From: Hysterium pulicare CBS 123377
Taxonomy: Eukaryota; Ascomycota; Dothideomycetes; Hysteriales; Hysteriaceae
Reading direction: 5' to 3'
NCBI GenBank assembly: GCA_000467715.1
Contig: AJFK01000854.1
Coordinates: 18,983 to 82,982 of the forward strand
Length of the DNA: 64,000 nt
Part shown: positions 45,572 to 56,297 of the stretch, one piece after another
How the letters are laid out: each line of letters opens with the position of its first letter
Position numbering within the stretch: position 1 is the stretch's first letter
Program-made: the position numbers and the translations under genes
The notes under the pieces: generated by a model
The model's input: only the letters and a program-made list of their open reading frames with translations
Databases searched by the model: none
Told to the model about the DNA's origin: nothing

Positions 45572-46216
45572 GGTCCTGAGAAACAAAGAAATTGATAGAG
45601 TTGATAACGACGAAGAAGAACGACGCTAAGAGGCTGGAGTCGAGAAGGGACGATGAGTATGTCCTAGCGGGTGTGAAATCAATGTATCCGATGGTGGAAA
45701 AGAGCTCACTATCCTAACGAACATGATTCTCTTGATGCACTGGTTCTACTTATACTTGAAAGAAGACGCGGGAGATCCAATGAGGAAGCTTCTTAGACAG
45801 CAGGCTTTGTCTGCAGGATCTGATGCGTAAACCCCTCTCTCTCACCACGCCGCATGAATATATTGAAACGTCCAGAAAACCATAAATCGAAATCCTTGGA
45901 AGTGCGGGAAGTTGCTAAGTCAATGGATGTCCCTCCGCCAGGATGGGGCGTAAAGTTGCAAATTGGCGGCGTGTGTTCTTCCCTGCTTAAGCAGAATACA
46001 AACAAGCAAATTACAAAAAGGGGGCGAGCGGTCTCATGATGTGGCTGCAAGGAAGTTCCTTACGCTGTCCTCATTCTATTCTGATAGCCCATACTCCTCA
46101 CGCTTCGTCGACTAATCGAGATCACAGGTAACTTCGTCTGCGTGCAGGCGCAGGTTACAGGATGAGCAAAAGTAAGCGCCAGTGACTCCCTCGGCATTTT
46201 ATGGTGCCTATCAACA
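45572..46216. other. Intergenic
   Basis: The small frames at 45793-46050 on both strands have no motif. I see nothing else. Confidence 0.55.
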
Positions 46217-46564
46217 CTACAAAACTATTTCCGGTTGTGGATCCTCAGGGTGATCCCACGGAAACCCATTCTTCCATATTAATTCTTCCCTCGGCCTTTC
46301 CGTAGATATAACCACGACGCATGAGTTGTCACTTGCATTCAAGCTAACAACTCTGTATAGTCCTCTTTGAATGTGCTTGGTTACTTGAGTGATTGCCTTA
46401 TGTACTGAGTCATCGGTACCGGTGCGAAAGATACGAAAGTCTGATGCTGCGTTGATGTTCAGGTAGATTACGTCGACTTTTCGTAAGATTTGATATCGTG
46501 GCTCGCCCTCTTCTGAGGGTGTTCCGGGCACTGGCGCTGGTTCGCCATTGTTTTGTGGATCCAT
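46217..46564 (-). CDS. Small hypothetical protein
   Basis: A 115-residue frame starting at the ATG at 46564. A disordered, Pro/Glu-rich first 25 residues is followed by a compact part of mixed hydrophobic and charged residues (YQILRKVDVIYLNINAASDFRIF, HIQRGLYRVVSLNASDNSCVVVIST) and a Trp-Asp-His-Pro tail. Alternating hydrophobic residues suggest beta strands. I recognise no family. It might be the last exon of a larger gene, since the frame stays open upstream to 46597 without a clear acceptor. Confidence 0.4.
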   Translation of the reverse strand: MDPQNNGEPAPVPGTPSEEGEPRYQILRKVDVIYLNINAASDFRIFRTGTDDSVHKAITQVTKHIQRGLYRVVSLNASDNSCVVVISTERPREELIWKNGFPWDHPEDPQPEIVL

Positions 46565-47549
46565 AGCCCTATCTGGATCATCATTAACGGTTAGCAAACC
46601 AAAGTCACAAGATGAGGCTAAGATTAGGTACCTTGAGTGTAGGAGTTGGGTTGAGCTAAGGTCCTAATATCAAGGAATGATGTGCTAGACGAGTGGACGT
46701 GACTCTGCCTCAATTATCTTAGAGAGAGATTTCTCCCCGCTTTTCTACATAGCAATGGAGTGATCAGCATACGTCATTCTGTAAGGCTCGAAGACAAAGT
46801 GACGGCACTTCTACAGCAATGAATCAGGTGATCTGATCCATTTGGAGTACAAGAGCATACCCTGGCGCGAGATAGCATCCCGAAAGGCGATTGATTGCTC
46901 CTACTTTTGGGAGGCGTGCATCTGTGTCATCTTCTAGAGTATGACAATTCCGGATCTTCCTACCATTGGTAGTTGATATCGAACCCTCAAAGAGTGAACG
47001 TATCCCCGGAGATAATCTTTACCGGCGCCCTGAAGCTCCAATAAACTCTCCGGGCATGAACGCGACTGACCTATTCAGAGGGGGCGCAGAGCAGCACTGC
47101 GCTTTCTAAATGGCGGGATGATGTTGGTCACCCGACCAACGCTACCGGCTTCCACTGCGTGCGGCGTGGATGGCATGTACATGGATCTGGATGCTACGTG
47201 CAAAAGGATCTGAAACAACCAATGCCAAGACCCAAGGTAGGCGTGCGGCGTAGGTCGCAAGTCAATAGATTAGATGTAATCAAATGAGACAAATCTGGTG
47301 ACTATGTCGTAGGTTGTAGCTTGGGGGAAAACGTTCGTTCCTTTATATTTTTTCATAACATTTGGTGGTTCAAGTTGCTCAAATCGATGCAGATAGCCTA
47401 ACACTCTCTTAACGAGATTCTTAGATTGTTCAAACGCCATATACCAAAAATGTCATCGACGTCTAGATCGTTTCTAATCACATATTCCTGATGCTAACGC
47501 ATCCGTGGTTGACCGGCAGCAAAAAGTGAGAACTCGGCAAGGAAGTTGC
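46565..47549. other. Intergenic
   Basis: Only a 61-codon frame and shorter ones occur. The end of the stretch is the 3' flank of the RhoGAP gene. I see nothing in it. Confidence 0.55.
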
Positions 47550-50294
47550 TTAATGAGAATTCGATGATTCGGCATTCTGTTGTGGTTGGTTCTGCGCTGG
47601 ATGAGTAGTTGGAGTGGTACCCGTCGGCGTAACATCCGAAGATCCCTCACTGGCTGCTGCCCGAGAAGCATCCATCGATTTCCCTCTGACAGGTATTGCA
47701 TCGCTTGGCAAACTCAGGTTCTGCGAGGTTGCTAGGTCAGTGGTGCTGCCAGGAGGACTTTTTGCCCTTTGTTTCTCTACGTCCCGCTCTTTTCGGTCCT
47801 GCCTCCGGAACCAACTGAAGTGTCCCTTCTTCTCCTCCTTTGGGTCTCCGGGAACGAATGGCAAACTCGAGGTATCTGACCCCTGATGAGAGTCATACTG
47901 CAAGCTCCTCCTTCCATAGCCGCCGCTACTGCTGCTGATTGAGGTTACGCTGCGCTCAGCCCCGGCCATGGATCCTAAATTTGTCTGGCTTGTCGTTGGA
48001 GTGACTGCGCTCTTCTCACGTCTGTGAGAAAAGCCCCAGTGACTTTTCTCCTTCTTTTTCTCCAAGGGCACTTGTGGCTCTTCAGTCTGTTCAACTTCTG
48101 AATTTTCTGCTGCGGTTGAATGGGATTTGAACGATGCGGGAGGCGACATACTAGGTTGCAGAGTCTGGCCGGGTTGCCTAGAAGGGGTAGTCTCATTACT
48201 CTGTCCTTGTAAAGCTTCTTTCGCAGTGCTCACTGGATAGCCGGGATTCAGCCCGGGAGGTAGCGGAGATGCAAGACCATCCGCTCCTGGAGTTGGTCCG
48301 GTCAAAGAATGCGTTGAACTATGCGCACTGGGGTTGGTGCTGCTAGGAACTCGGTTCTTCTTTTGAAGCTTGTTCGGTTTGCGTCCGTCTTTCTTTTCGT
48401 CGCCTGATGGAGACGCTCGCGCAAAAATTTGCGTAAACGTTCGAGCGGCGGGTGCATACTCATTACCAGGCGTAACCGGATCACCTCCTACTGGGGAATT
48501 GTCAAAAAATCCGGCATTATCCCCAGTTGGTGTCAGACCTGAGGATTGAACCTGGCTCTGCCCTGCGGGTGGAGGCACTAACACATTTGACAGGGCGGCA
48601 TTAGGAGGCACGGCGCGTGGTGTCGTGTCTTCACTCGATGATGGTGAGATAATTCCTGGAGATGGGGGAGGGGGTAGTTGCTGAGTAACTGGGCCTGGCT
48701 GAGCAGAAGCCGCTTGAGCAGAAGATATTTGAACAGGAGGCACTTGAGAAGTACTTGTTTGCTCAATGGGGTGTTTTGGCTTTGCAGGAGCATTGAGTAA
48801 TGATCCCGTTGCCACAACAGCAGCAGAGGGCTGCAGCTTATTCTCCTCCGGCGCCGGTGTTGGGGGATCTGAATGCTTTTCTCTGTTGAATCGTGCTCCG
48901 GGAATAGCAGGTGACTTCTTTGAAGGAACAGTGTTGCTTCTGTGTACTCCCGCACCCGAGCCTGGCGGAGTAGACGTAACTGGACTTGGAAGAGCGCCCG
49001 AATTCCTTGAGTGTCGGGACGAGGTTGATACATTCCTTCTGATACCTCCGTACTTGCGCAGACTCTCAGCACCGGCGCTCGAGTTAGAAGCGGAACGGCC
49101 AACACCAATCTTGTTTCGCCCTGGAGTAGTCGGCGTTCTGACCTGAGGAGTTGCCGGTCCACTTTCAACATGTTTGGCAGTCTTCTCATCCACAGCAGTG
49201 CCCTCCATTCCAATCAAGAAGTGATCTTGGTTGTCAATCAAGAAAATAAGGACATCTTGGCTCAATCGATATTCGTGCGGCGCCATGTCATGCTGTGGGT
49301 GTGACAGTATTCCAGGTTGAAATATGGCAGCAAGATTAGATGTAGTCATCTTGTTGATGTCAGATTTGGCGGCGAATACTGCGAGAAGATCCAGGATATA
49401 TAGGAGTAGTTGTCGATTAAGTGACGGGAGTTCTTTGATGAGATGCTGGTATATCCGTACGACTGCGTCAGGGTCAAACCCTCCAATTGAAGGCGCCTGG
49501 CCTTCCAAAGCACCCACCGCCTCAGCTTGGTGGCCTCGTAACGGTTCGCGGAATTGCTCATAATGTTTCAATGGTATTATTGGTTCTGGTAGTTGATTGA
49601 AGTATCGCCGCAGAATATTGGCAGCATCATGGACAGTATACCCAGTCCAATCTAGACCTTTACCCCATCTTGGAGGAGTATCAAATGCTAAGCGTAACTC
49701 TTTGATACGCTTTTCTGAGCCGGCTAAGCGGAAGATACCTTCCACATCGGTGGCTGCAGAGGAACACATGTTAGCACTCTGTCTATGAAGACGGAACCTT
49801 TTGTACGAACCTTTCTCTTTCAGAAACACTCCACACTTAGCTACCACGATAGGGACATAGCCGTAGATATAACTCTCCCCAGTCTCATTAAATAGCGATA
49901 TCGCAACATTTGCGTATGGTATACTGATAATTAGCGGTACTCCGAAAATGCCTCGTGGCTCCGGGTCTATTGAACATGTTATTAGCCTATTGATAGTATT
50001 GTGCAGATCAACTGTGGTGGAGTAAGGTGCAAATGGATTTAAAGTTCAGCGTGATATGTCATCAAACGACGTGCGCGACACCATATGACTGCAACGTCGA
50101 CATTGAATGGGTGCAAGTGAATGTCGCGTACCTTTTTCATCATCCTTCTTTGGGTTCCCTCGTTTGAATTGTTTCCACCACGATGCGAGGTCGCGTCTCG
50201 TTGTAGCGGGCTCGGAAGGTGCTGGAGGCGGAGCAGGCTGAGGTTCGCCGTTTCTACGTGGCGTGGATAGGGGAGCTTGGGTTCCGTTCGGCAT
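47550..50294 (-). CDS. Rho GTPase-activating protein, Sac7/Bag7 type
   Basis: An 840-residue signalling protein that speeds GTP hydrolysis by Rho GTPases. Three exons on the minus strand: 50294-50132, 49966-49811 and 49753-47550, all in frame. A short Pro-rich N-terminus with WWKQFKRGNP is followed by the RhoGAP domain from about residue 56 (FGVPL, YANVAISLF, YIYGYVPIVVAKCGVFLKEK). The catalytic arginine-finger loop GIFRLAGS falls at the exon 2/3 boundary, then come NILRRYFNQLPEPIIPL and LASNLAAIF-like text (TTSNLAAIFQPGILS). The remaining 550 residues are disordered and rich in Ser, Pro, Thr and Gln, with many SP/TP sites. Yeast Sac7 and Bag7 act on Rho1 in wall integrity and actin control; the same target is inferred here. 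The start lies 1.1 kb from Tim9, which is transcribed the other way. Confidence 0.9.
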
Positions 50295-51402
50295 GGCTGC
50301 TAACGACAGACCTTATGGCTCCTTCGTATTGATCTATAGAAATTAATATGAGGTCGCCCTCGTTGTTTGACCGAGAGTAGTTCGTCCAGCCCTGTCGGAG
50401 AACAGCTTAGGCGGCAGCGATGAAAGGGCTTCGCAGTGTAACAACCGGGGAAGAGCGTTGGTCAGCGTGAGGATCGCAGTTGTCGTCTTGTATACGATGT
50501 ATTTTGCAAAGAAGCGGGAGGCGAAACCGGGGGTTCTGTACTTTCAGGGAGTGAGGTGCAAATCCGGAGATGCTTTGACGCACGAGACAGGCAATGACGG
50601 GCAAGGCAGCGGGCTCTCGAAAGCTTGTGCGGAGGGAACCGAGATGGGGTGCAACACAGACGGTGCAGCGAGGGCGACTGTAAGCAGGAGAAGATGAAGG
50701 AACTGTGGCTCAAGTGGGCGCAAAATGCATCAAGATCAGGCGGAATCTTCGAAGGGTAAAAGATCGTAGGGTGGGAAGAGGCAGTTGGCGGGTGTGTGAC
50801 CGTATGGAGCCTTGGCAAGTGGCTGGCCTGCAGAAGGAAAGCAATTCGACGACCAAGGCAGCAGGGCAGACGGCCTGTCGAGCAAGAAAACCGTAGAGAT
50901 ACACAGGCCAGTGATATGAGGTCAGAGTGACTGGAGTCACAAACCCCGAGCTGAATTCCCAAAGTCAGCGGTTTCGTGGTCTCTACCTAATAATAAAGGC
51001 GGGTATTCTTGGCACTGGAGGAGAGAACGAGGCCCACGCAGCGCTTGCGTAGGTACGGTGATGTTGCACAGCTGCACTGGAAATAATACATGGGCGTTTG
51101 CCGATGCAGACAATGTGATTGGAGAAAGAATGATTGTGATTTGAAAGGTTGTTCCGTACGGGGGAGCTCCAAATCGAGGGTTTGGCAGTGGCTTGATTCA
51201 TTGATGACTAGCTATGACCCGCTGCTCCCAGTCCAGTTCCGGAGACGTCAAAGCTCAAAATTTTGGAGCTGCCAAAGTTGAAGCTCGCTGTTCGTCAACA
51301 CCCTATCCCAGCGATACGAAACCCGTCCCATCCTCCAGCTGTTTCAATCGCTTTCACAGTTCTCATCCCCGACTCTAAACATTTAGCGATTCAAACTCCA
51401 AA
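50295..51402. promoter_or_regulatory. Divergent promoter region, RhoGAP and Tim9
   Basis: This 1.1 kb region lies between two divergent starts. Open frames in it (for example 50462-50962 on the minus strand) have no motif and overlap on both strands. I take it as the promoters and leaders of both genes. Confidence 0.5.
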
Positions 51403-51820
51403 ATGGATGCGTACGTTTCGTCGATCCCCTTGTTCTCCGAAGCACGCGAGAGCTAACACAGGAATAGACTCAATGCCTCGGAACAGCGCGAGCTCCAGAA
51501 CCGGATGGAAAGGAAGCAGATGAAGGAATTCATGAACGTAAGGATGTCTCCATGAATCGAAACTTGCCAAATGCATGTTCTCGACCGATTTCTTTCACCG
51601 GACACTGACGGATCCGGCCATGCAGATGTACTCCAACCTCGTCCAACAGTGTTTCGATAGCTGTGTCACAAGTTTCGAGACCAAGTCACTCACATCAAGA
51701 GAAGAGAGCTGTGTGATGCGGTGTGTGGATAAGCATCTGAAGAGCTCGCAGCGATTGGGTGATCGGTTCCAAGAACAAAATGCTGCTATGGCGCAAGCAG
51801 GAGGCCTCCCTGGACGATAG
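51403..51820 (+). CDS. TIM9: Mitochondrial intermembrane-space import chaperone Tim9
   Basis: A 90-residue protein. Three exons: 51403-51410 (eight bases), 51468-51537 and 51626-51820. It carries the twin CX3C motif: CFDSC and CVMRC, spaced as in small Tim proteins. The start [13 protein letters not shown] and the run [15 protein letters not shown] are diagnostic of Tim9, as is [16 protein letters not shown] and the tail FQEQNAAM. Tim9 forms the hexameric Tim9-Tim10 complex that carries hydrophobic carrier proteins across the intermembrane space. It enters through the Mia40 disulfide relay and needs no cleaved presequence, and none is seen. Length is normal. The small first exon is probably conserved among filamentous fungi. 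Confidence 0.94.
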
Positions 51821-52797
51821 AGCACTCTGCTCGCTCCTTCTCTACAACCGAAATACCGCTACTCCAGTTTGCAACCCTCGAGGCAAACATTGTAGCATGT
51901 TAACGTCCAGTTGGAAAATGTTTGCAGATTACCGACACCATAATCGGTGCTATCAGGATGATTAGGCGCTGTTTTGTACTATTAAGCGCATAGGATACAA
52001 AATTACTCTTCTCATTGTATCTAGGGGACATGGGTCAATTCGGTCTTTCGGGTTTCATAAACGTACTCTACACTTTCCAAAATAACTACTCCATTCATAA
52101 ATTCAAGGTCTTACCATTTCCGTGGCGTTTTCGCTTTCGCTATACTGATATCTAGTAAGAACAGACACAATAGACTACTTTCGGATCATTCACCTGTCTT
52201 CAGGAAGGTGTGTGGGAAACGCACAAATAGAAATGCGGAAGTAGTTGGAGCAAGGGGATGAACGTGAACCACAACGCCGACCCCATTTTGACTACTCAAA
52301 AGTTGCTTCAATTGATAAATTCATAGAAGAAGAAGCCTTTCAAGCCTGCCGTTCTCCAACCTTTTATAGCAAGACCCGGTTCCGATGGCATTTTCCCGAC
52401 TTCTCGTTAAGATGGCAAATAACCAGCCGTCAAGCATCATACAAATTATAAACTATCTGGTTCTGCAATTCGATTGTCACAGATATTGGAGAGGTGCGCA
52501 CAATCTCACGGGCCTATAAATTGGTTCAACAGCTTGAGGCGTTGTATGAGGATGGAGTGCGCCACATCTGTGGCTGTGCACTAAACACCAAGCCCTTGGA
52601 CCTGCTTGGCCTGCATCATCAAGGTCAGAAAGAACGTTCAACCTTGATTCACCCGGTCAGTATCAAATATAAAACTTCCTGCCTCCCTCTTCATTTTCCT
52701 CCACAGATCATCACCTTACGACATACCCCTTTGCACCAATTACTCAACTCCAACAAAATCCGTTCCTACCAATCTATCTACCTCACCACTACTAAAC
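51821..52797. other. Intergenic, ending in a promoter-like leader
   Basis: There is no supported coding frame. The last 130 bases have a TATAAAA run at 52668 followed by CT-rich leader sequence up to an ATG at 52798 with A at -3. Confidence 0.5.
52668..52674 (+). promoter_or_regulatory. TATA-like element before the small spliced gene
   Basis: TATAAAA stands 124 bases before the ATG at 52798, with a pyrimidine-rich stretch between. This arrangement is common in fungal core promoters. Confidence 0.4.
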
Positions 52798-52972
52798 ATG
52801 GGTCTTATGTGGACAAAGCAGTGGGGTGGAAGGCATGCCGGTTTGTGTTTTCTACTGCCTTCTCATTATGGAGAACTGACATTTTGCAGGCGGTGGTGTC
52901 ATTGTTGACAAGCATGGCGCCCGTCGCGCTCCATTCCGCTTTTCTTTGGGCAGACTCAACTGTTTCCGCTAA
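52798..52972 (+). CDS. Possible 41-residue peptide gene, two exons
   Basis: An ATG in good context (CTAAACATGG) opens a 43-base exon 52798-52840. A 49-base intron with GTTTGT donor and TTTTGCAG acceptor joins it to exon 2 at 52890-52972. The peptide starts MGLMWTKQWGGRHAG, continues with GGVIVDKHGARRAP, and ends FSLGRLNCFR before TAA. It is basic and Gly-rich, with no signal peptide or helix. The promoter-like leader, good start and clean splice make it more than chance, but with this length I cannot exclude a non-coding RNA or an artefact. Confidence 0.38.
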
Positions 52973-53520
52973 AGCCACGGCTTTCTTTGAACCTACGAAC
53001 ATTGTGTACGTGTTTCGCTCTCTTAAGTCTATCCATATCTTTGCTAACAATTTTTGCACAGGTCTGAACTACCTCATGCTACTGTCTGATCCAACGGTCC
53101 TCCTGCATTCTTCGGCGACGGCGTTACGAAGGTATCAATATACGGCGAATGGTTCCTGGATACCTTATCACTGAGGGAATAATGAGCTTAGCAACTGGTA
53201 GAGTTGACAACAACACTGGTCAAAAACCTTTAGATAGCTATACAGTGCAATGATACCCTATGAGAAATATTCGATGTGCTTCAATCATTCCAGGCTGTCG
53301 TTCCCAGCACCTTCATCAAAGCCACAATCGAAAACATTTGTATGTGAACAGCCCTTGCAATGGGCTGTATATTTCGTGTCGATGTTCAATTCTCATACCA
53401 ACCATATCGCCTAGCATCTGTGCCTCGGGCCAAATAACCCGACGTGACGTCACTTGCACCGCCACACATTGAACAAAATTTATTCACGCGCGGGGGCCAT
53501 CAAATCTCTAACCTACACAA
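52973..53520. other. Intergenic
   Basis: It includes a candidate further intron-like segment (donor near 53008, TTTTTGCACAG ending near 53062) that might belong to a longer transcript of the preceding gene. It also contains the promoter of the racemase gene, with a palindromic ACGTGACGTCAC near 53441. Confidence 0.45.
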
Positions 53521-54358
53521 ATGGGAGAACTCAAATTCAAACAGCGCACTACAAACACAATGCACGAATCACGCTCAATACTTATCATCAACCCCAATTC
53601 TACCGAGTCAATGACCGATGGCTTGAAGCCTTTGGTTGATTCGCTCAAGTTCAAAGATGTTGATCACCACCTCTCACCAGCAGCTCTTCATCTAGCACAC
53701 TAATTCAATCTAGTAGACATCGCACACCTTCTTCACAGCTCCATCTGGCCCTAAAAGCATTAATAATGAAGACGACGCTCACGACAGCGTTCCTCACTGC
53801 CTACCAGCTCTCGAGCACATCATCGACCGCCACGATGGCTTCCTCGTTGCTTGCTACTCGAAACATCCCCTCGTACCCATACTAAAGGATAATCAAGGCA
53901 TCAGGAAGGGGCATAAAGTTGTCACTGGCATATTTGAGTCAAGCGTAGGGACCAGTCTGCAAATTATAGCTCCGGATGAGAAATTCGGCATCGTCAGTAC
54001 CGGCAAAGTCTGGGAGACGATATTGTCCGAGGCAGTCTTCGATTTCCTAGGTACAGAGTCTGACGCGAGCAAGAGATTCGCTGGCGTGGAAACAACGGGG
54101 TTGAATGCGACGGACTTGCATGATGCTCCCGCTGAAGAAGTCCGCAAGCGGATGAAGGATGCCGTTAAGAGACTTTTGAGGAAAGGAAATGTCGGTGCAA
54201 TATGCCTTGGTTGTGCTGGTATGTCTGGGATGAACGAGATGGTTAGAGAGGCATGCGTGGAAGAACTAGGAGATCCTGAGGGCAATAGGGTCAGGATTGT
54301 GGATGGTGTTCAAGCGGGTGTTGCATGGCTCGAAGGAGCTATCAGATCGGGCTTCTAA
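53521..54358 (+). CDS. Asp/Glu/hydantoin racemase family protein (Dcg1-like)
   Basis: A 259-residue cytosolic enzyme. Two exons: 53521-53658 and 53717-54358. The N-terminal SILIINPNSTESMT is the hallmark strand-loop of hydantoin racemases, followed after the intron by FFTAPSGPKSINNEDDA. Both catalytic-type cysteines are present: ACYSKHPLV in the middle and LGCAGMSGM near residue 220. This family interconverts enantiomers of hydantoins or allantoin-like compounds, and yeast Dcg1 is under nitrogen catabolite control. The intron has a weak GTTGAT donor but a CTAAT branch-like site and a TAGTAG acceptor, and it restores the family sequence; without it the frame stops at 53703. A second ATG at 53560 would give a protein 13 residues shorter that begins nearer the conserved strand and may be the true start. 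Confidence 0.85.
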
Positions 54359-54805
54359 GCGGGATATACATAGTCAAAAGTTGCTCTTTATTAGGTTAAT
54401 AAATTGTACTTATCATTTTATTTCGAAATCGAAGTTGTGGCACTCATCAGGACCGTATTTTCCCCGAGTTTTCCAATATAAGCGTACAAGATTCTAAGAC
54501 CTCAAATGAAATATGTTAATTTAGAAGCAACTCGTTGAGATATATGGGTAGTTGACGGGTTGATGATCGAGCTCGTGACGTAGCTCCAACACCCCCGCTA
54601 CAGTTCTTTCATCTATCCATGCAGCCCTGCATTTGTACTTCTGCTCAAACAATCCATCTCACGACAAGTTCAACTCCATCTCAGAATTGTTAGTTTTTGT
54701 AGCTGATGGTCGAGTCGAATAAACTCAGAACCCCGGCCTTCAATCGTCTGCACCCACCGAACCTCTTCTCCATTACTTCCGTATAATGCCCTAGATATCA
54801 CTAAG
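54359..54805. other. Intergenic
   Basis: It carries the 3' flank of the racemase gene and a promoter for the F-box gene. No coding frame is supported. Confidence 0.55.
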
Positions 54806-56245
54806 ATGAATGATCACCCTTCAGAACCTCGGCCGACAAATATGGATTCACTTCCAAATGAGTTACTCATTCAAATTGCATCTTATCTAGATGTGGATCC
54901 TCCATCAATTAGGAATTTCACTCATCAACCTACGTTCAATCTGACACTGTCAGAAGATGAACCACTGAAATCGCTGTCTCAAGTATCATGGAGACTGAGG
55001 AGGCTCACAATTCCGATGTTGTTTCGATACACCAGAATTCAGCTCGACACCGAGCACCAATGGGTTCCAATCGATGCAAGGCTCATTGACACCATGTCAA
55101 GCCATCTCACGCACTTGAGCCGGCATGAATTGCAAGTCTACACCAAAATGCGGAGCAAGTTTAAGACTAGTCTCTCTTCGGCATTTGCAGAGGAATTCGA
55201 TGAACTACTCGTCAATTTCGTCCGAATCGAGGATGGCGATGACTTCTTCAAAAGTATACTATATACGCAATGGCTTCCTCATTTACCAAAGTTCTTCACT
55301 GAATTCTCGAACTTTGTGAGGCAGAACGATCTCAGCCGCTATATTCGTAGTGTAGTTGTCTACACAGATAAAGAATATGAACTTCGGCGCCTCCCCACCG
55401 CAGATGTTCAGTTACATCATTCAGTCGCTGAAATATGGTCCAAGTTGTTCTCCCTTCTGGATCCGACCCGGCTCGTCGTTGCAGCATCACCAGTCACTCT
55501 TGCTGGACTCCTAGATACTTCTATGTTGACCTCAGATGCTTGGTCATTCGATATGAAATGCCACTACCTGGAGCTTCGGCAACCCGAATCAAGTCCAAAC
55601 TCTTCCGAGCATACTAAGACCCCGACATGCCGTCCATGGCACTCGTCGTTGATCCACTGGAAACCCTGGTGTCATCTGGGATATAACGAAGGCTCATCGA
55701 TCAACGTGTACAGCACGTACGAGTACCACTTGATGCAATCTCCAAAGATGCTCTACCTCTTACTTTTACGCTTAGCCAAGGAAGTTAAAGCCTGCTGTAA
55801 TATTCGCTCATTTTCTTTCATCGCAGTCTTTCCCTCGAGTCCTAATGTTCTCACTATTATAAGAGCTCTGCAAAAAATCCAGACATTGCAGAAGATACAT
55901 TTTCAAATTGCCCCTGATTCAGAAAACGATTTGCTCAGCCACCCTAAGAAGCTGGGCAGAGCGCAGCCTCATGACCTCTGGATGGAGTGGAATGAATCAT
56001 ACAGAGCCATTACTAGGATGCTTGAGGAGTATGACTTTAAAGAAGAGGGGGAGTTTGTTAGTGGGGACTGCGAGGAACCGGGCCTTGCCGATGAAGTGCA
56101 TGATCATTTGATTGAGCTGAGAAGAAGGGGCATACTTTGGCGGAAGGTCGGTACCGGACGCTGGAAGAGAGAACAGTACATTGACCCAGAAGAAGAGGTA
56201 TCGGAACCGAATCCATTGCCAACTCTTCTCGATTTGGTGCAGTAG
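54806..56245 (+). CDS. F-box-like protein
   Basis: A 479-residue intronless protein. Residues 12-80 fit an F-box: MDSLPNELLIQIASYLDVD, then LKSLSQVSWRLRRLTIPMLFRYTRI (the leucine, Ser-x-Val and hydrophobic-LFR pattern at the end of the domain). The rest shows no repeats; parts such as WRPWHSSLIHW-like CRPWHSSLIHWKPWC suggest a compact domain of its own. As a candidate SCF substrate receptor it would act in ubiquitin-mediated turnover, target unknown. An alternative start is the Met at residue 13. It is convergent with the F-box gene at 56298, their stops only 52 bases apart. Confidence 0.78.
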   Translation: MNDHPSEPRPTNMDSLPNELLIQIASYLDVDPPSIRNFTHQPTFNLTLSEDEPLKSLSQVSWRLRRLTIPMLFRYTRIQLDTEHQWVPIDARLIDTMSSHLTHLSRHELQVYTKMRSKFKTSLSSAFAEEFDELLVNFVRIEDGDDFFKSILYTQWLPHLPKFFTEFSNFVRQNDLSRYIRSVVVYTDKEYELRRLPTADVQLHHSVAEIWSKLFSLLDPTRLVVAASPVTLAGLLDTSMLTSDAWSFDMKCHYLELRQPESSPNSSEHTKTPTCRPWHSSLIHWKPWCHLGYNEGSSINVYSTYEYHLMQSPKMLYLLLLRLAKEVKACCNIRSFSFIAVFPSSPNVLTIIRALQKIQTLQKIHFQIAPDSENDLLSHPKKLGRAQPHDLWMEWNESYRAITRMLEEYDFKEEGEFVSGDCEEPGLADEVHDHLIELRRRGILWRKVGTGRWKREQYIDPEEEVSEPNPLPTLLDLVQ

Positions 56246-56297
56246 ACCTCTAGAAAATGACAAGCCCTTTTGGACACCAAAATTGTCATTATGTAAT

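Noticed and set aside
50462-50962. Minus-strand 166-codon frame upstream of the RhoGAP gene
   Set aside because: It is Ser/Cys/Pro-rich with no domain and overlaps frames on the other strand in a divergent promoter.
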